From: Burkholderia sp. WP9
GTDB taxonomy: Bacteria > Pseudomonadota > Gammaproteobacteria > Burkholderiales > Burkholderiaceae
Assembly: GCF_900104795.1 (NCBI RefSeq)
Contig: NZ_FNTG01000001.1
Location: forward strand, 1,612,001 to 1,676,000
DNA: 64,000 bases
Reading direction: 5' to 3'
Made by a program: the position numbers and the translations under genes. Below the pieces are notes generated by a model. The model was not told the DNA's origin. It was given only the letters and a program-made list of their open reading frames with translations, and did no database searches. This document shows, one piece after another, positions 57,168 through 64,000 of this stretch (position 1 is the stretch's first letter; every line of letters begins with the position of its first letter).

Positions 57168-57977
57168 ATGCCGAAATTTGCAGCGAATCTCACCATGCTG
57201 TTCAACGAAGTCCCGTTCCTCGACCGCTTTGCGGCCGCGGCGGACGCGGGCTTTCACGCCGTCGAATTTCTGTTTCCGTATCCGTATCAGATCGCCGAAT
57301 TGAGCGAGCGTTTGCAGCAGAATCGCCTGAAGCTGGTGCTGCACAACCTGCCCGCGGGCAACTGGGAAGCCGGCGAACGCGGCATTGCGTGCCTGCCGGA
57401 TCGCGTGAGCGAATTCCAGGAAGGCGTGGGCCGCGCGATCGAATACGCGAAAGCGCTGAAGGTGCCGCAACTGAACTGCCTCGTCGGCATTCCGACGGCC
57501 GGCGTCGATGCGGACAAGGCGCGCTCGACCATTGTCGAGAACCTGCGCTTCGCCGCGGGCGAATTGAAGAAGGCCGGCATCAAGCTGCTGGTCGAACCGT
57601 GCAATTCCTACGACATTCCGGGCTTCGCACTGAATCGTTCTGCTGAAGGCCTGGATGTGATCCGCGCAGTCGGTTCGGACAATCTGTTCCTGCAATACGA
57701 CATCTATCACATGCAACGGATGGAAGGCGAACTCGCGGCGACCATCAGGAAGAATCTGCCGCAGATCGCGCACATCCAGCTCGCCGACAATCCGGGCCGC
57801 AACGAACCGGGCACCGGCGAAATCAACTACCCGTTCCTGTTCGATCTGCTCGACTCGCTCGGCTACGACGGCTACGTCGGTTGCGAATACAAGCCGCGCA
57901 CGACCACGACCGCCGGCCTCGGCTGGATTCAAAGCGTGGCCGGGCAAACCCGCGGCGCAGCCCACGCCGCCGCCTGA
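57168..57977 (+). CDS. hyi: Hydroxypyruvate isomerase
   Basis: 269-aa xylose-isomerase-like TIM barrel: MPKFAANLTMLFNEVPFLDRFAAAADAGFHAVEFLFPYPYQIAEL, KLLVEPCNSYDIPGFAL, FLQYDIYHMQRMEGELAATI, IQLADNPGRNEPGTGEINYPFLF. It interconverts hydroxypyruvate and tartronate semialdehyde. The gene lies 115 nt after gcl and 107 nt before glxR on the same strand, forming the glyoxylate operon. Confidence 0.95.
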   Translation: MPKFAANLTMLFNEVPFLDRFAAAADAGFHAVEFLFPYPYQIAELSERLQQNRLKLVLHNLPAGNWEAGERGIACLPDRVSEFQEGVGRAIEYAKALKVPQLNCLVGIPTAGVDADKARSTIVENLRFAAGELKKAGIKLLVEPCNSYDIPGFALNRSAEGLDVIRAVGSDNLFLQYDIYHMQRMEGELAATIRKNLPQIAHIQLADNPGRNEPGTGEINYPFLFDLLDSLGYDGYVGCEYKPRTTTTAGLGWIQSVAGQTRGAAHAAA

Positions 57978-58084
57978 GCGCCGCATCGCTGCATTGATCG
58001 CCGGTACAGGCGCTTTAAGCCCCGAAAGACGCCCCGAAGGACGTCCTCTCGCGGGACACCCAACAACACTGGAGATTTAGACAC

Positions 58085-58993
58085 ATGGCAAAGATCGGTT
58101 TTATCGGCCTCGGCATCATGGGCGCGCACATGGCGCGCAACCTCATCAAGGGCGGCCACTCGCTGTTCGTGAATGGCGCGTATCCGGTGCCGGAAGATCT
58201 GAGCAAGACGACGAGCGTCGTCGCGAATTCGACCGCTGTTGCGCAGGCCGCCGACATCGTCATCATCATGGTGCCGGACACGCCTGACGTCGCCAACGTG
58301 CTGTTCGCCGACGACGGCGTTGCCGCCGGCCTTTCGCAAGGCAAGCTCGTGATCGACATGAGCTCGATCTCGCCGCTCGACACGCAAGCGTTCGCGAAGA
58401 AGATCAACGCGCTGGGCGTCGATTACCTGGACGCGCCGGTCTCCGGCGGCGAAGTCGGGGCGCGCGAAGCGACGCTGACGATCATGGTGGGCGGTCCGGA
58501 AAAAGCCTTCGCCACGGCCAAGCCGCTGTTCGAACTGATGGGCAAGAACATCTCGCTGATCGGCGACAACGGCGCGGGTCAAACCTGCAAGGTCGCCAAC
58601 CAGATCATCGTCGCGCTGAACATCGAAGCCGTGGCCGAAGCACTGCTGTTCGCGTCGCGCTCGGGCGCCGATCCGGAACGTGTGCGCAAGGCTTTGATGG
58701 GCGGCTTCGCCTCGTCGCGGATTCTCGAAGTGCACGGCGAGCGCATGACCAAGCGCACGTTCAACCCGGGCTTTCGCATCGAACTGCACCAGAAGGATCT
58801 GAACCTCGCGCTCGACGGCGCGCGCAAGCTCGGCATCGCTCTGCCGCATACGGCGAGCGCGCAGCAACTGTTCAGCGTGTGCGCGGCGAATGGCGGCAAG
58901 GCCTGGGATCACTCGGCGATGGTGCGTGCCCTCGAAATCATGGCCAACTATGAAGTCGCGCAAGCGCCGGGCAGCGAAGCCAAGGCAGCTTGA
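58085..58993 (+). CDS. glxR: Tartronate semialdehyde reductase
   Basis: 302-aa beta-hydroxyacid dehydrogenase: MAKIGFIGLGIMGAHMARNLIKGGH (NAD(P) motif), DAPVSGGEVGAREATLTIMVGG, and the catalytic lysine helix GAGQTCKVANQIIVALNIEAVAEALLF. It reduces tartronate semialdehyde to D-glycerate. With gcl and hyi it completes the glyoxylate-to-glycerate route; a glycerate kinase gene is not in this window. GGAGAT precedes the ATG. Confidence 0.94.
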   Translation: MAKIGFIGLGIMGAHMARNLIKGGHSLFVNGAYPVPEDLSKTTSVVANSTAVAQAADIVIIMVPDTPDVANVLFADDGVAAGLSQGKLVIDMSSISPLDTQAFAKKINALGVDYLDAPVSGGEVGAREATLTIMVGGPEKAFATAKPLFELMGKNISLIGDNGAGQTCKVANQIIVALNIEAVAEALLFASRSGADPERVRKALMGGFASSRILEVHGERMTKRTFNPGFRIELHQKDLNLALDGARKLGIALPHTASAQQLFSVCAANGGKAWDHSAMVRALEIMANYEVAQAPGSEAKAA

Positions 58994-59557
58994 TTGCGCA
59001 TCATGCAGTAACACGGACCGCCCTGATGGTTGCATTGTCAACGTCATGGCGGTCGCAGGTGGGGCGCCCGGTTCGTCGTGCGATAGGCACGGCGGAACGG
59101 GCAAATCGTGCCGCTCTGGGCTGAGAGCGGCAAGTGGGGTCCGCAGCGGCACCCGGCGACGCCGGGGAAGCCTTGGTCGGTCAGACGTCGTCGTCGGGTG
59201 TCCGGCTGTCGGATTTCATGCTTTACCGATGCTTATGCTTTTTCGGCCAAACTCTCGCAGCGGGTGCATCATGCGCGCCGCCTGCCAGCACCTCTTTTTG
59301 CCGGCCCCTCGCGCGCGCCCGCAAGTCCGCTTGCATTTGCTTGCAACTCCGCCCCTCCGGCTAGACCTTTTTTGACACATCGCTCCGCGCTTTTCTCCTA
59401 CACTCGTTAAGTCTGGTTGCGGGCGGTCCAGCGTTCAAGTGCGGCTTGCCGATCATGGCAACGCGTGTCCTCTGCTTCATTCGCCCGATTCCCAACCAGT
59501 TTTCAACCCGTGAGCGGAATGTGCTTGCGCCAGTAACCTATCTGCAAAGGATTCAGA
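58994..59557. other. Noncoding region between glxR and the DUF3597 gene
   Basis: 564 bp. It contains a perfect TTGACA at 59372 with a TACACT at 59399, but their 21-nt spacing is too wide for a normal sigma-70 promoter. No gene or clear terminator is seen. Confidence 0.4.
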
Positions 59558-59959
59558 ATGAGCATCTTCGGTGACATCGTACATAAGCTCTTCGGCAAAG
59601 CGAAACCGGACCAGCCTGCGCCCGCGGTTGAGCCGACACCGGATCCGGCAGCGGCGCAAGCTGCCGCACCGGCGGCTGCACCGGCGCCCGCGCCGCTCGC
59701 CGACGTCGACGTTGCTGTCGTGATGGACCAGTTCGTGAGTGAGAGCGGTCAAACGTTGAACTGGCGCACGTCGATCGTCGACACGCTGAAAGCGCTCGGC
59801 GTGGACAGCAGCCTCGAACATCGCAAGGAGCTCGCAAAAGAGCTGAAGTTCACCGGCGACACGAACGATTCCGCAAGCATGAACATCTGGCTGCATAAAC
59901 AGGTCATGCTGGCGCTGGCGGCGAACGGCGGGAAGTTGCCTCCGGATCTGGCGGACTGA
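59558..59959 (+). CDS. DUF3597 domain protein
   Basis: 133 aa. MSIFGDIVHKLFGKAKPDQ is followed by an Ala/Pro-rich linker (about 20-50) and the DUF3597 helical domain: DVDVAVVMDQFVSESGQTLNWRTSIVDTLKALGVDSSLEHRKELAKELKFTGDTNDSASMNIWLHKQVMLALAANGG. The family resembles a small LysM-linked helical protein; its role is unknown. AAAGG precedes the ATG. It stands alone. Confidence 0.8.
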   Translation: MSIFGDIVHKLFGKAKPDQPAPAVEPTPDPAAAQAAAPAAAPAPAPLADVDVAVVMDQFVSESGQTLNWRTSIVDTLKALGVDSSLEHRKELAKELKFTGDTNDSASMNIWLHKQVMLALAANGGKLPPDLAD

Positions 59960-60009
59960 CGGTCTGGCGGCGTCGCCTATGGTCGGCTAAAGCAAAAAAC
60001 TTGAACTGA

Positions 60010-60056
60010 AACGACAACGCGGCGCTCGGGTCGATGACCTGGGCGCCGCGTCGTCA
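60010..60056. other. Long hairpin downstream of the DUF3597 gene
   Basis: GACAACGCGGCGC pairs with GCGCCGCGTCGTC with a few mismatches, enclosing an inner GGTCGATGACC stem. It lies between the convergent DUF3597 and asparaginase genes and probably terminates one or both, but there is no T-run. Confidence 0.4.
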
Positions 60057-60117
60057 TTCAAGCGTCATATGCGGGACACGGTTCTGACTTTGAACCCGAC
60101 CGCCCGCGCACAATCAA

Positions 60118-61161
60118 TCAATACTTATCGAAAGTCTTCTGCAGCGCCACCGGTCCCGTGCCGCCCGCGGCCAGCGCCAGCATCAGCAGCACGCGCGCCT
60201 TGTACGGATTCAGCGAACCCGCGCTGACGAAACCGAGCGCGTCGTCGGCGGCCGCGCCGTTGCGCATCACATGCCCCGAGCCGACACGCGAGGCACGCAC
60301 CACCGCCACGCCTTGCGAAGCGGCATCGGCCAGCGCCTGTTGCACCGTGGTATGAATCGAGCCGTTGCCGGTGCCCGCCACGACGATACCGCGCACGCCG
60401 GCGGCAACCAGCGCGTCCACGGCAATCCGCGTCACGCCCGCATAACTCACCACGATCTCCACATGCGGCCACTTCGAACCGATCACGAATTCGGTCGCGA
60501 GCGTATGCGGACGCACCACGCCGCGCTGGAATTCGACGCGGCCGTCCTGCACCCAGCCCAGTGCGCCGATTTCAGGCGAATGAAATGCATCGACCGCGTA
60601 GGTGCTCGTCTTCACCACGTCGCGCGCGCTGTGAATCTTGTTGTTGAAGGCCACCAGCACGCCCTGCCCGCGCGACGCCGCGTGCGCCGCGACCGTCACG
60701 GCGTTCAGCAGATTCAGCGGACCGTCGGCGGACAGCGCCGAGGCCGGGCGCATGGCCGCCGTCAGCACGACCGGCTTGTCCGACTTGACGGTCAGATGCA
60801 GCAGATAAGCGGTTTCTTCGAGCGTGTCGGTGCCGTGCGTGATCACCACACCGTCGATATCGCTGTCGGCGAGCAGCGTATTGATGCGCTGCGCGAGCGT
60901 GGTCCACAGCGGCATCGCCATGTCCTTGCTATCGACGCTGGCAATCTGCTCGGGCGCGATGCGCGCCACCGTGGACAAGGCCGGCACCACGGCCAGCAAT
61001 TGCTCGACGCCGACCACACCGGCCTGATAGCCGGACGTATTGGTGGCGTCCGCAGCCGCGCCGGCGATCGTGCCGCCGGTCGCGAGCACGGCGATACGCG
61101 GCAACGGCGGCGTGGCGCCTTCGTCTGAAGGCGTAGCGGAGGAAGAAGTCGAAGTGTTCAT
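60118..61161 (-). CDS. L-asparaginase
   Basis: 347-aa bacterial-type asparaginase: PRIAVLATGGTIAGAAADATNTSGYQAG carries the first catalytic threonine; VVITHGTDTLEETAYLLHLTVKSDKPVVLTAAMRPASALSADGPLNL carries the second Thr-Lys-Asp set. It hydrolyses asparagine to aspartate and ammonia. The tail RASRVGSGHVMRNGAAADD resembles the periplasmic type II form, but no clear signal peptide is present: it starts MNTSTSSSATPSDEG. ATG 61161 is preferred to the long in-frame upstream extension. Confidence 0.9.
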   Translation of the reverse strand: MNTSTSSSATPSDEGATPPLPRIAVLATGGTIAGAAADATNTSGYQAGVVGVEQLLAVVPALSTVARIAPEQIASVDSKDMAMPLWTTLAQRINTLLADSDIDGVVITHGTDTLEETAYLLHLTVKSDKPVVLTAAMRPASALSADGPLNLLNAVTVAAHAASRGQGVLVAFNNKIHSARDVVKTSTYAVDAFHSPEIGALGWVQDGRVEFQRGVVRPHTLATEFVIGSKWPHVEIVVSYAGVTRIAVDALVAAGVRGIVVAGTGNGSIHTTVQQALADAASQGVAVVRASRVGSGHVMRNGAAADDALGFVSAGSLNPYKARVLLMLALAAGGTGPVALQKTFDKY

Positions 61162-61239
61162 GGCGGCGATTGTAAGCGATGCGCCGCGCGCCGCCATGCA
61201 TGGATAAACAAATGGCCCTTCACCGACCCGGCGCATCCA

Positions 61240-62166
61240 TCAAACCGCTTCTCGCAATTGCGCGGCGATCTCCGCTTCGTTCAACTGCGGCGCGAACATC
61301 TCGATCAACCGGTAGGCATACGCGCGCAGGAACGCGCCCTTGCGCAAACCGACCCGCGTCGTGCTCGCTTCGAACAGATGTTGCGTGTCGAGCGCGACCA
61401 GTTCCGTGTCGCGCTTCGGATCGTAGGCCATTGCCGCGACCACGCCGATACCCATGCCGAGTTCGACATAGGTCTTGATCACGTCGGCGTCGATTGCGGT
61501 CAGCACGACGTCGGGCAGCGCCCCCGCTTTCGCGAATGCCTGGTCGATATGCGAGCGGCCCGTGAAGTCCTGGTCGTACGTGACGATCGGGAATTCGGCG
61601 ATCTCGTCGAGCGTCAGATTCGGCCGGCCCACCAGCGGATGGTCCTTCGGCACGACCACGACGTGATGCCACGAATAGCACGGGAACGTGACGATATCCG
61701 GGAAGCGGTCGAGCGCTTCGGTGGAGATGCCGATGTCCGCTTCACCGTTGATGATCATCTGCGCGATCTGTTGCGGGCTGCCCTGGCGCAACGCCAGATG
61801 CACCTTCGGGAACACCTCGGTGAATTGACGGATCACCTTCGGCAACGCATAACGCGCCTGCGTGTGGGTGGTCGCCACGACCAGGTGGCCGCTATCCTGA
61901 TCGGCATACTGGCGCGCGACGCGGCGCAGATTCTCGGCGTCGAGCAGCATCCGCTCGATCAGCTGATGCACCGCCTTGCCCGGCTCGGTGAGGCCCGTCA
62001 GACGCTTGCCGCGTCGAATGAAAATGTCGACGCCGAGTTCGTCTTCGAGATCCTTGATCTGTTTCGACACGCCTGACTGCGAGGTGTACAGCACGTTCGC
62101 CACCTCGGTCAGGTTCATGTTCTGACGCACGGCTTCGCGCACGAAGCGCAATTGCTGGAAATTCAT
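61240..62166 (-). CDS. cysB: CysB-like LysR family regulator of sulfur assimilation
   Basis: 308-aa LysR regulator of the CysB/Cbl group: MNFQQLRFVREAVRQNMNLTEVANVLYTSQSGVSKQIKDLEDELGVDIFIRRGKRLTGLTEPGKAVHQLIERML, then the effector domain (VATTHTQARYALPKVIRQFTEVFPKVHLALRQGSPQQIAQMII). CysB binds O-acetylserine and activates cys genes under sulfur limitation. It lies downstream of cysA/cysW on the same strand, consistent with co-regulation; Cbl is the alternative. Confidence 0.9.
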   Translation of the reverse strand: MNFQQLRFVREAVRQNMNLTEVANVLYTSQSGVSKQIKDLEDELGVDIFIRRGKRLTGLTEPGKAVHQLIERMLLDAENLRRVARQYADQDSGHLVVATTHTQARYALPKVIRQFTEVFPKVHLALRQGSPQQIAQMIINGEADIGISTEALDRFPDIVTFPCYSWHHVVVVPKDHPLVGRPNLTLDEIAEFPIVTYDQDFTGRSHIDQAFAKAGALPDVVLTAIDADVIKTYVELGMGIGVVAAMAYDPKRDTELVALDTQHLFEASTTRVGLRKGAFLRAYAYRLIEMFAPQLNEAEIAAQLREAV

Positions 62167-62263
62167 CTGTATGTCTCCGGTTTGTCCAGAGTTGAGTTAT
62201 TTGAGTTTGATTGAAACACCGAGTCGTGTTGCCGCGCGGCTGACTGCACCGCGCTCACTGTCC

Positions 62264-63322
62264 TCATTGCGCCGGGAATACGCGCAAGGCACGCGGCACC
62301 GCGGTCACGCCGTCGCCGATAGAGAGTTGCAGATCGCGCCACGCTTCCCGATCGAGCTCGGCTTCGAGCAGGTTGCCCTCGCGGCCCGCGAGTTCCACGC
62401 GCACCGAGCCGCCCAAGGTCACCACGCGCCGCACGTCGACCACGATGCCTTCGCGGTGGCCCGATGCCTGCGGATACAACTGCAAATCGTGCGGACGCAC
62501 ATAAGCGAAGGCCGGACCGCTGAAATCGGCCTTGATCGACACCGGAAGCGCCGCGCCGTCGACCACGAAACCGCTCGCGTCGACCTTGCCGTGCAGACGG
62601 TTCGCGGCGCCGAGAAACTCGTAGACGAACGAGGTCTGCGGATGGTCATACACGTCCTGCGGACTGCCCACCTGCTCCACGTGCCCGCGATTGAGCACGA
62701 CGATACGGTCCGCCACTTCGAGCGCTTCTTCCTGATCGTGCGTGACGAAAATCGTCGAGATATGCAGATCGTCGTGCAGGCGCCGCAGCCAGCTACGCAA
62801 CTCCTTGCGCACCTTCGCATCCAGCGCGCCGAACGGTTCGTCGAGCAGCAGCACTTTCGGTTCGACCGCCAACGCGCGCGCGAGCGCGATACGCTGCCGC
62901 TGGCCGCCCGACAATTCCGACGGATAGCGTTGCGCGAGCCAGTCGAGTTGCACGAGCTTCAGCAGTTCATGCACCTTCTCGCGGATCACCGCTTCCGAGG
63001 GACGTTCCTTGCGCGGCTTCACGCGCAAGCCGAACGCCACGTTCTCGAACACCGTCATATGACGGAACAGCGCGTAATGCTGGAACACGAAGCCCACTTC
63101 CCGCTCGCGCGCGCCGACCGTCGCCACGTCCTGGCCTTGCAGCACGACCTGGCCGCCGTCCGCGTATTCGAGCCCGGCAATCACGCGCAGCAAGGTGGTC
63201 TTGCCACAACCCGACGGCCCGAGCAGCGCGACCAGCTCACCCGGCGGAAAGTCGAGTGTGACGTTATCGAGCGCGACGAAATCGCCGAAGCGCTTCTGCA
63301 GGTTACGAACGGTGATACCCAT
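62264..63322 (-). CDS. cysA: Sulfate/thiosulfate ABC transporter ATP-binding protein
   Basis: 352-aa CysA: Walker [19 protein letters not shown], signature [32 protein letters not shown], and a C-terminal TOBE-like domain (about 240-352; [29 protein letters not shown]). It powers sulfate uptake with CysT/CysW. Its ATG overlaps the cysW stop by one base (TAATG). Confidence 0.95.
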   Translation of the reverse strand: MGITVRNLQKRFGDFVALDNVTLDFPPGELVALLGPSGCGKTTLLRVIAGLEYADGGQVVLQGQDVATVGAREREVGFVFQHYALFRHMTVFENVAFGLRVKPRKERPSEAVIREKVHELLKLVQLDWLAQRYPSELSGGQRQRIALARALAVEPKVLLLDEPFGALDAKVRKELRSWLRRLHDDLHISTIFVTHDQEEALEVADRIVVLNRGHVEQVGSPQDVYDHPQTSFVYEFLGAANRLHGKVDASGFVVDGAALPVSIKADFSGPAFAYVRPHDLQLYPQASGHREGIVVDVRRVVTLGGSVRVELAGREGNLLEAELDREAWRDLQLSIGDGVTAVPRALRVFPAQ

Positions 63323-64000
63323 TACAGCTCTCCTTGCTTGAGCGGGTGTTGCTGCGATGCATGCGTTGTGTGGGTTGCGGGTGTTGCGCCCACCGGCGTG
63401 GTAACCGGACCGGCGTACGCGGGCACATCTCGCGCGGCCGACAGTTCCGCCGACATATGGCGTTCCGCGAGCAGCTTCAGGCCGAGCGTCACGAGCGCGA
63501 GCAGCGCCAGCACCGACGCCACGGCGAACGCCGCCGAGAAGTTGTATTCGTTGTAGAGAATTTCGACGTGCAGCGGCATCGTGTCGGTCTGGCCGCGAAT
63601 ATGGCCCGACACCACCGACACGGCACCGAACTCGCCCATTGCCCGCGCGTTACACAGAATCACGCCATACAGCAGGCCCCATTTGACGTTCGGCAGCGTG
63701 ACGCGGCGGAAAGTCTGCCAGCCCGACGCGCCGAGCACATGCGCGGCTTCTTCTTCGTCGTTGCCTTGTGCCTGCATCAACGGAATCAGCTCACGCGCGA
63801 CGAACGGGAACGTCACGAAGATCGTCGCCATCACGATGCCCGGCACCGCGAAAATGATCTGGATGTTGTGGTCCTGCAGCCACGGGCCGAACCAACCCTG
63901 CGCGCCGAACATCAGCACGTAGATCAAGCCCGAGATCACCGGTGAAACCGAGAACGGCAGATCGATCAGCGTGGTCAGGAGCGCCTTGCCGCGGAATTCG
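63322..64000 (-). CDS. cysW: Sulfate ABC transporter permease CysW (5' end outside the window)
   Basis: Partial: the coding frame stays open to the window edge ([32 protein letters not shown] is read through 63900-63999), so the N terminus is missing. The EAA loop is [48 protein letters not shown]. The C-terminal tail (residues after [11 protein letters not shown]) is longer than in E. coli and is Ala/Thr/His-rich. It is the inner-membrane partner of CysA, with a 1-bp overlap. Confidence 0.93.
   Translation of the reverse strand, partial: EFRGKALLTTLIDLPFSVSPVISGLIYVLMFGAQGWFGPWLQDHNIQIIFAVPGIVMATIFVTFPFVARELIPLMQAQGNDEEEAAHVLGASGWQTFRRVTLPNVKWGLLYGVILCNARAMGEFGAVSVVSGHIRGQTDTMPLHVEILYNEYNFSAAFAVASVLALLALVTLGLKLLAERHMSAELSAARDVPAYAGPVTTPVGATPATHTTHASQQHPLKQGEL

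Noticed and set aside
59372..59404. TTGACA...TACACT as a promoter of the DUF3597 gene
   Set aside because: The spacing is 21 nt, outside the usual 16-18 nt.

Overview
The window is 64 kb of GC-rich chromosomal DNA (GC roughly 60-65% by eye) whose gene content and order point to a beta-proteobacterium of the Burkholderia/Paraburkholderia group. The evidence is protein similarity recalled from that group, the rpsF-priB-rpsR-rplI-dnaB block, recR-ybaB-dnaX next to the SRP RNA gene, trxA-rho, a complete 4-amino-4-deoxyarabinose (arn) operon and a cysteine-free type B L31. I see no rRNA, tRNA, insertion sequence, prophage or CRISPR array. It looks like core chromosome with small accessory patches.

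Layout. 1-5.4 kb: a quinone oxidoreductase, then, convergent to it, a TauABC/SsuABC-type importer with a class III CoA-transferase. 5.4-9.8 kb: recR, ybaB, an unusually long dnaX and the 4.5S RNA gene, all on the minus strand. 10.2-12.1 kb: trxA and rho. 12.3-15.8 kb: a MerR regulator overlapping an MFS exporter gene, an MtfA-type peptidase and rpmE2. 16.1-19.3 kb: a GT-C glycosyltransferase and a MATE transporter. 19.4-20.3 kb: a MerR regulator overlapping a carboxymuconolactone-decarboxylase-family gene. 20.7-24.7 kb: a secreted helix-hairpin-helix protein, a DUF937 protein and clpB with a sigma-32 promoter. 24.8-26.2 kb: an NsrR-like regulator divergent from a group III truncated hemoglobin. 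26.3-32.8 kb (minus): moaE, moaD, moeA, thrC, hom, alaA. 33.4-41.6 kb (plus): a DUF498 protein, then arnT, an arnE/F-like gene, arnB, arnC, a split arnA and arnD. 41.7-46.9 kb: bcp, a PIN-PhoH ATPase, an NlpC/P60 lipoprotein with a hexamer-encoded SQ tract, and an SDR protein without the catalytic Tyr/Lys. 47-51.8 kb (minus): pit-DUF47, dnaB and the S6 operon. 52-54.9 kb: an anti-sigma/ECF sigma pair and a LysR regulator. 54.9-59 kb: a 49-bp tandem hairpin repeat, then gcl-hyi-glxR. 59.5-64 kb: a DUF3597 gene, an L-asparaginase, and cysB-cysA-cysW (cysW cut by the window end).

Functional groups. The arn genes make and attach L-Ara4N to lipid A. gcl-hyi-glxR convert glyoxylate to glycerate. 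nsrR and the hemoglobin gene form a candidate nitric-oxide response unit. The sigma/anti-sigma pair is a small signalling module. cysB-cysA-cysW serve sulfate assimilation.

I did not find a clearly new multi-gene system. The items most worth a second look are the 49-bp hairpin minisatellite upstream of gcl, the SDR homologue with a degenerate active site, the 15-bp coding repeat at the merR/MFS junction, the near-leaderless MerR promoter with a 19-bp spacer, the NsrR-type operator, the possible structured leader of rpmE2, and the CoA-transferase/ABC transporter cluster. All functional assignments come from reading protein motifs without database searches.
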